From positions 1,174,746-1,238,745 of the forward strand of contig NW_006500337.1 of assembly GCF_000471905.2 (NCBI RefSeq): a DNA stretch of 64,000 nucleotides, written 5' to 3'. The first letter of the stretch is position 1. Each line of letters begins with the position of its first letter. The notes beneath the pieces are model-generated. The model ran no database searches. It was not told the origin of the DNA and was given only the letters and a program-made list of their open reading frames with translations. Origin of the DNA: Amborella trichopoda (taxonomy: Eukaryota > Streptophyta > Magnoliopsida > Amborellales > Amborellaceae). A program made the position numbers and the translations under genes. Positions 58,105 to 64,000 of the stretch are shown here, piece by piece.

Positions 58105-60283
58105 AAAATTGAAGTCATATCCCCTACATTTAAGATAGGAAGGATAATATGAAAGAGAGATCCTAAAATTGAGAGATAGTATGAGAGATATGTGAGAGTG
58201 GTGCATGGATATCTATGCATGTATTTTAGGAGGAATTTTTTTCCTAATAAATATATATCAAGTATTCTAATAAAGATATTAGAAATTTTTTGGATTTTCT
58301 AGCTCATAGGCGTGTCTCTCGCTCTAAAGCTCCTACATACATGTCCTCTCTCTCTTTCTCATTCATTCATTATTGGGTGGAAATCGCAGGGAAAAATGGA
58401 TGATAAGCTCCTCTTTTGGTTTAAGAAGCCTGTCGCTAACCTAAGAATTAGGAATGTGCTCTATCTTAGCACGTGGTACTCTCTTCTTTATATCTCTCTT
58501 CATTTTTTTCTCTCTCTTTCCTTATACCTCTCTTTTTCTCTCCTCACTTTAAAAGAGAGAAATCTCTTTAAAAACACATTTCTAATTCTAAGTGAAGAGA
58601 GAGATAAAAAGACATATAGGGGAAGAGAGAGAGAAAAAGCCTCAATCTCACGTTACTTCACTTTCTCTCAATCTGTCTCTTCCCTTTATTTTCTCTCAAT
58701 ATATAAACTTATCTCTTTGATACTCTTATCAATGATCCCATTGGTCCCATATTTCTTTTTTTGCTATGTTAGTAATCTATATTTACCAGATGGAAACTTA
58801 TCTCTTTGATTCACTCTCTATCAATTTCCTCGCCATGTATATCTTCTCTCTTTTTTTTCTTTTTTTTTTTTCTCCCTAATATGGTAACTTATCGGAAGCT
58901 ATTTACCAATGTTTAGCCTTTTAAAACCCACAACTTTATATTCTTCATGTGTATTGAGAAATAGAGAGAAATTCCGTGCTCATGATGTAGGCAAAGAGAA
59001 ATATAGATTAGAGAGACGTACTAATTATATTTCCTCTTTAATTGAACTGTATATCTTTATCTGCCTTATACCAAATTCAAATAGATGTGTACTTTCTCAT
59101 CATCTCCCTTAAAAACCTGTGTGAGTTTCATGGGTGACAACCAGCATCTACCAATATTTAGATACATATTTTTAGTTATAGACATCAAAACTTTACCTTT
59201 TTTCTTATCTTAGTAATCTATATTTTCCATTTATACGTACTTTGGTTTATATTGTTTATTTCTCGTAAGTTTTATTGGGTTTATATTGGTGAAGAGATGG
59301 AGTTTGTTATTTGAGGTAATGGTTCCCCGTCATGCCCTATGATTTTATTATATTGGTTCAGTTTCGTTAAATTTTGTATTTTTATTAGATAGTTTTGTCA
59401 TGTTTTTACCTGATTTTGGATTTTCAATATAGAAAGACATTAGATGGATAGATAGAGAGAGAGAGTTCTTCCGTTAAATTATTTGAAAAACAAGCAACTG
59501 AATTTATTCAACGAATAATTTGCCCAAAAGAAAATACAATAAGCAACCAAATACAATACGTTCCCTTATTTTTGACACATGATTAGTTGAAATTCTTTTG
59601 GACTTTAGAATTTGACAAGAGAACTCATAAAGATTTTATGAAATATTTGTATATTTTTTCAAATTATACAATTCTATCTTCTCAATTACAGGAAATCAAG
59701 GAGCCTAACGTATTCTCTCCATAACCCTAGCTCCCTAGCTTCTTGATCACATGAATAAAGGTATGAGGCAGTAATAATACTAATAAAATATAGTTTTTAT
59801 ATTTTCTCATTGTTTGCCACAATATTCGATAAAACTGTTGATAAACCATTAAGCACTAAGTTTATATAGTGCAATATATTATCGAAATCAATGCATGCAT
59901 GCATACATACCATGTTTTTTCCTTTTTTCCCCTTTTTTTGTCATCATGCATGTTGTATTTCCGTGAAATCAAATAATATATATTCATTGTTATGTAGTGC
60001 AATATTTATCTGTGATAATAATTGTCGTAGTTGACGCGCACATTCAACATATGTTCAATTTTATAGTGATAGGAAATAATAGGAATTTAATGTTCAAATG
60101 CATATCTGAGAGTGATGCAAACGAGATATCAACATATGCAATTCGAACAGTCTCAAAATTCATAAACAATTATTTCATAGGACGATTCTTCACCAAAAAT
60201 ATTGATCAATCAAGAGCAACAGAATATACTTCCAAACTTTGCTGGTCAATAAAAAAAAAACTGATCATAACAGTATTTACGAA
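58105..60283. other. AT-rich spacer, no gene recognised
   Basis: CT/GA-rich stretch at 58310-58700 and poly-T tracts. The open frame at 58312-58809 is low-complexity Ser/Leu and not supported as a gene. Confidence 0.45.
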
Positions 60284-61030
60284 GTCCAAATCATTGTCAT
60301 TCTACCCAAATTTTTATCGTATAATTTCTTTTTAAAAAAAACCATCTAAACTTCATTATCTTGCTTTCATTTTAGATATGTGATTGACAAATATTATTCC
60401 GTTATCGTCAAACCAATTATTCAATGACAATGTCCCTTACCACTCAGAGAGAAGAGACCCTTTGTATGGGGATATAGATAATGGAATATATCCATCAACT
60501 TTTCAGGATACCTTATGTAATATTGACAATGATATTACACAAATGTTTCTTTGGAGAAAAAAACCTCTAAAATTCATTATCATGTTTGCATTTCAGATAC
60601 AACATTGACAATTGCTATTCTTTCACCATCAAACCAATTCTTCAATGACAATATCCCTTACCACTCGGAGAGGAGACACTTTGCATGGGGATATAGATAA
60701 TGGAATATATTCATCAAGTTCTGAAGATATGTCATGTAATATTGACAATGACAATGGTACAAACTCCAAATTATTGTCGTTCTACACAAATGTTTATCGG
60801 GATAAAAAAAGCCTTTGAAATCCGTTATCTTGCTTTCATTTCAAATATACCATTGACAATTGCTATATTTTCACCATCCAACCAAATCTTCAATGATAAT
60901 ATCCCACAATATCTCTTACCACTAAGAGAGAAGAGATACTTTGTATAGGAACATAGATAATGGAATATATCCATAAGCTTCTAAAGATACCTCATATAAT
61001 ATTGACAATGATAATGGGATTTACCTCAAG
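60284..61030 (+). repeat. Three-copy tandem repeat, unit about 237 bp
   Basis: The block CAATTCTTCAATGACAATATC, CCTTACCACT, GGGATATAGATAATGGAATA and ATGTAATATTGACAATGA recurs three times in near-equal spacing (unit starts about 60284, 60530, 60757). Copies differ by substitutions and small indels. A short fourth fragment follows at 61046-61090. Confidence 0.8.
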
Positions 61031-61480
61031 CCTCCCAGTATTTGTTCATGTAATATTAACAATGACAATGGGTTATATCTCAAGCTTCCTAATATTTGTC
61101 GACATTGTTATGTAGTCGAGTTTTTCATATGAACCCCTTGCTATCTGTTATGGAGGAGGAGGAGGTGGAGTGGAGTTAAATCACCTAGATACTTCCAATG
61201 AACTTTATGAATTATTTACACAATCATCATATTTACAAGACAACTAAAAAAGAATATTCGAGGATATAATGGTGCATATTCCAAATTATTGGCTTTATTA
61301 CTAGACAAAGCAAGTTCTCAAAATAGAAGTGGCATCTATATGAGAAAGTCGTGATTGATTATTTTATTTGTATATACAACGCACGTAATTCAACTAATAA
61401 GTTTTATTTAGTAAGAGAAACATAGAAATCTAGCCCTAAAAAAATTTATCGATATTATTTAGGGAATAATGATATTATTA
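61031..61480. other. Spacer, nothing recognised
   Basis: AT-rich DNA with a GGAGGAGGAGG run at 61152; no gene. Confidence 0.4.
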
Positions 61481-61648
61481 GACCCCCCACACTTATATAT
61501 GTAGGACTCAAAGGATCACCATTAAAATTGATGCAGATATTTTAAAAAGTAAAGTCTTACATCTATTTGATAACTTTAACTTCTATAAATATCTATGTCA
61601 AATTTAATGGTGATCTTCGGATCCTACACACACAAGTGTGGGAGGGTC
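61481..61648. mobile_element. Foldback MITE with 63-bp inverted arms
   Basis: The left arm 61481-61544 (GACCCCCCACACTTATATAT, GTAGGA, GGATCACCATTAAAATTGA) is the imperfect inverse of 61586-61648. The loop is about 40 bp. The whole element would form one long hairpin. Confidence 0.82.
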
Positions 61649-61696
61649 AATTTACTCGTATTTGGGTGTGGGAGGGTCAATTTACTCGTATTTGGG
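61637..61696. repeat. 30-bp tandem duplication
   Basis: TGTGGGAGGGTCAATTTACT onward repeats with period 30 at 61637 and 61667. The unit takes in the right end of the foldback element. Confidence 0.92.
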
Positions 61697-61753
61697 CGTG
61701 AAAATGTTCAAATCTTTTTATTTATTTATTTAGTTTTTGTAATTTTTGGGTTC

Positions 61754-61775
61754 TCGCACCGGTCCGACGGTGCGA
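61754..61775. promoter_or_regulatory. Perfect GC-rich hairpin upstream of phytochelatin synthase
   Basis: TCGCACCG, six bases, CGGTGCGA: an 8-bp perfect stem about 155 bp before the ATG, just upstream of a TTTATATATTAAATAC stretch (61780-61795) that could be the TATA box. Role unknown. Confidence 0.6.
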
Positions 61776-61927
61776 TAAATTTTATATATTAAATACTCAC
61801 GGGAAAAACCCCGTATTCGGCCATTCGATACTTTGGACGTACACCGTATCAGAGGTTCAGTATATAATACGCAATAAACTAAAAAATAGTGAGTGGAGAG
61901 AGGAAAACCTCAAAAAAGAGAGGCCTA

Positions 61928-63977
61928 ATGGCTGTTGCAGGGCTTTACAGGCGTACGCTTCCTTCACCTCCAGCTGTTGATTTCTCTTCTCCTGAAGGAA
62001 AGGTAAGCTATTTTCCACTCTCAATTTATACACTTTGTCAGGGATTCCAATTTTTTTTTTTTGTTTGAAACTAACTGGTTGTCTCATTATTTTTTAAGGT
62101 TAAAATGGGTCCTGAGCATTAATCTCCTGATTTTTTTATTTTTTTGGTTTCTTCATTGATAATACAGCGATCATGATTTTGAAATTTGCTGATTAATGAG
62201 TTTTTTGGGTCAATTTTAGGGTTAAGTGGTGATAGTTTGCTCTTGGGTATTTTGAATTTTGTAGCTAATTTTCACTGAGGCCCTTCATAATGGAACCATT
62301 GAAGGGTTCTTCAAGCTTATATCTTATTTCCAGACACAATCAGAGCCCGCATATTGTGGATTGGCTACCCTTTCAGTGGTCCTTAATGCCCTTGCTGTTG
62401 ATCCAGGAAGAAAATGGAAAGGTGATTCTTTATTTTCTTTTCTTTTCTTTTGAGAGCTTTTATTTTCTTTATCTTCAATGCTTTTGCTTATGCTAGAAAC
62501 CAGTAAAAAGAAGTTAATTCTCTTCGAGTGAAATTGAACTTGACATAGATTATCCAAATAACATTGATTTTGAACGAACTTACATGAGCTTGTGATTATT
62601 GTTTGTTTGAAAGAGACTCATGAATGTTGGTTTTTGTGTAAGGACCTACGGTAGATTCATAAAATAAAAAGCCTCACTTCAACGAAATATTCGAGTAGTC
62701 ATGATTTTCTACGCTCTGATTGCTGTGGTTCCCTTAATTTTGTGTAACTCAATACTGAGCACTGGAAAATTCATTATTATGTTATTTCTGATGTTGATTC
62801 TTGGGAAAATTTATATTCTACAATGTGCATTGTAAGCACATCTAACTTCACATAGTTGAAATTCAGTCATCCTCTGTTCACTCTTAATGCACACTGTATG
62901 GTTCAAACCCCCATTAATGAAATTCATTCCTGACTTCCATCTATTAGCATATCAAGCAATCAAAATTTAGTTTTGTGAGTTGTTTACTTCTTGTGGGGGG
63001 GGGTTAAATTGGTTCTATAATGGCCAATTCATCCAATTGGTTCTATAATGGCCAATTCATCCAGTTTTGCCTCTTACACATGTATACGATTTTGTCTGTA
63101 ATTGGTGGCTGTAACATTTTTGTTTTATTTTAAGATTTAGTTTGTTGATTGAGTTGTTAATGTCTTTAGAGGGTTTCTATCAACGNNNNNNNNNNNNNNN
63201 NNNNNNNNNNNNNNNNNNNNNNNNNNNNNNNNNNNNNNNNNNNNNNNNNNNNNNNNNNNNNNNNNNNNNNNNNNNNNNNNNNNNNNNNNNNNNNNNNNNN
63301 NNNNNNNNNNNNNNNNNNNNNNNNNNNNNNNNNNNNNNNNNNNNNNNNNNNNNNNNNNNNNNNNNNNNNNNNNNNNNNNNNNNNNNNNNNNNNNNNNNNN
63401 NNNNNNNNNNNNNNNNNNNNNNNNNNNNNNNNNNNNNNNNNNNNNNNNNNNNNNNNNNNNNNNNNNNNNNNNNNNNNNNNNNNNNNNNNNNNNNNNNNNN
63501 NNNNNNNNNNNNNNNNNNNNNNNNNNNNNNNNNNNNNNNNNNNNNNNNNNNNNNNNNNNATTGGTGGCTGTAACATTTTTGTTTTATTTTAAGATTTAGT
63601 TCGTTGATTGAGTTGTTAATGTCTTTAGAGGGTTTCTATCAAGGTTAATACATTCAGTTCTATTTTTGCAAACATATGTGCAATTCTGTTTATATTTACG
63701 GTGGCTACAACAGTTTACATTATGGATTTGTCATTCAGGTCCTTGGCGATGGTTTGATGAATCTATGCTGGATTGTTGTGAACGTCTTGAAAAAGTTAAA
63801 GCTGAAGGCATAACCTTTGGAAAACTTGCATGCTTAGCTTATTGTGCTGGTGCTCAAGTTGAAACTTTTCGTGCAAACCAATGCTCAATTGATGATTTCC
63901 GCAAGCATGTCATTAGATGTGCTTCTTTAGAAAATTGTCATGTTATCACGTCATATCATAGACGACCTTTTAGTCAG
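61928..63977 (+). CDS. PCS1: Phytochelatin synthase, N-terminal part
   Basis: Phytochelatin synthase (glutathione gamma-glutamylcysteinyltransferase) builds metal-binding phytochelatins from glutathione in the cytosol, for tolerance of cadmium, arsenic and similar elements. Exons 61928-62002, 62265-62421 and 63739-63977 join in frame, giving residues 1-157. [20 protein letters not shown] is the canonical start. [20 protein letters not shown] holds the catalytic Cys, which falls exactly at residue 56 as in Arabidopsis PCS1. [20 protein letters not shown] and [13 protein letters not shown] follow. The remaining catalytic His162 and Asp180 would lie in the next exon, beyond the edge. The donor at 63978 (gttagt) is good. 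Intron 2 contains a 374-N gap. No disruption is seen. Regulation is thought to be mainly post-translational, by metal-glutathione complexes. Confidence 0.96.
63009..63064. repeat. 28-bp tandem duplication
   Basis: TTGGTTCTATAATGGCCAAT and the following 8 bases occur twice (63009, 63037) in PCS intron 2, next to a G-run. Confidence 0.9.
63186..63559. other. Assembly gap (374 N) with duplicated flanks
   Basis: About 85 bp left of the gap (63101-63185) recur right of it (63560-63645) with one or two differences (e.g. TTAGTTTGTTG versus TTAGTTCGTTG). This suggests an unresolved tandem repeat or a scaffold overlap that was not merged. Confidence 0.93.
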
Positions 63978-64000
63978 GTTAGTTGGAATTTTCTCTTTTT

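Noticed and set aside
58312..58809. 165-codon Ser/Leu-rich open frame
   Set aside because: Translation of CT-rich low-complexity DNA.
59997..60948. Open frames across the 237-bp tandem repeat
   Set aside because: Frames differ between units and contain stops; the repeat is conserved as DNA blocks, not as protein.

Overview
The window is nuclear DNA from a flowering plant. It is AT-rich, its genes are split by GT-AG introns, and the spaces between genes and many introns are full of small transposable elements, LTR-retrotransposon debris and microsatellites. Five split genes and one intronless gene are recognisable from conserved plant protein families. I cannot place the species more precisely; the gene content fits any dicot or magnoliid. 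There are two assembly gaps (22166-22412 and 63186-63559).

Layout. 1271-10279 (+): 3' part of a TBC-domain Rab GTPase-activating protein gene of the Arabidopsis At5g53570 type; earlier exons were not found and probably lie upstream. 10280-14391: repeat-rich spacer. 14392-21339 (-): complete Golgi Qb-SNARE membrin gene whose large first intron holds a rearranged Ty1/copia retrotransposon with inverted ends. 21340-27000: repeats, including a 1.05-kb TE with a 10-bp target duplication. 27032-27513 (+): unrecognised two-exon gene fragment. 27800-31290: a non-coding LTR-type element with unusual hairpin-forming tandem arrays. 31300-33300: small elements and a duplicated TATA-bearing module. 35816-40351 (+): glycolipid transfer protein GLTP1, with a cluster of SINE-like sequences in intron 4. 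40400-44350: inverted-repeat elements. 45887-47701 (+): ROP-interactive CRIB protein (RIC family). 51210-52472 (-): single-exon LRR protein of the RLP29 type. 52700-61700: MITEs, an element carrying a 21-bp periodic array, and a tandem array of about 237 bp. 61928-63977 (+): first three exons of phytochelatin synthase, which runs off the right edge.

Three genes (RabGAP, membrin, GLTP) serve membrane trafficking or lipid transfer, RIC acts in ROP GTPase signalling, the LRR protein is probably at the cell surface, and phytochelatin synthase makes metal-chelating peptides. They face different ways and have their own promoters; nothing suggests co-regulation.

The most unusual material is in the repeats: (i) a short core shared by about ten AT-rich elements whose ends differ; (ii) a 21-bp array inside a TE with terminal inverted repeats; (iii) about six 30-bp units that each form a stem-loop, with compensating changes in the stems; (iv) a copia element closed on itself by an inverted copy of its own 3' end inside the membrin intron.
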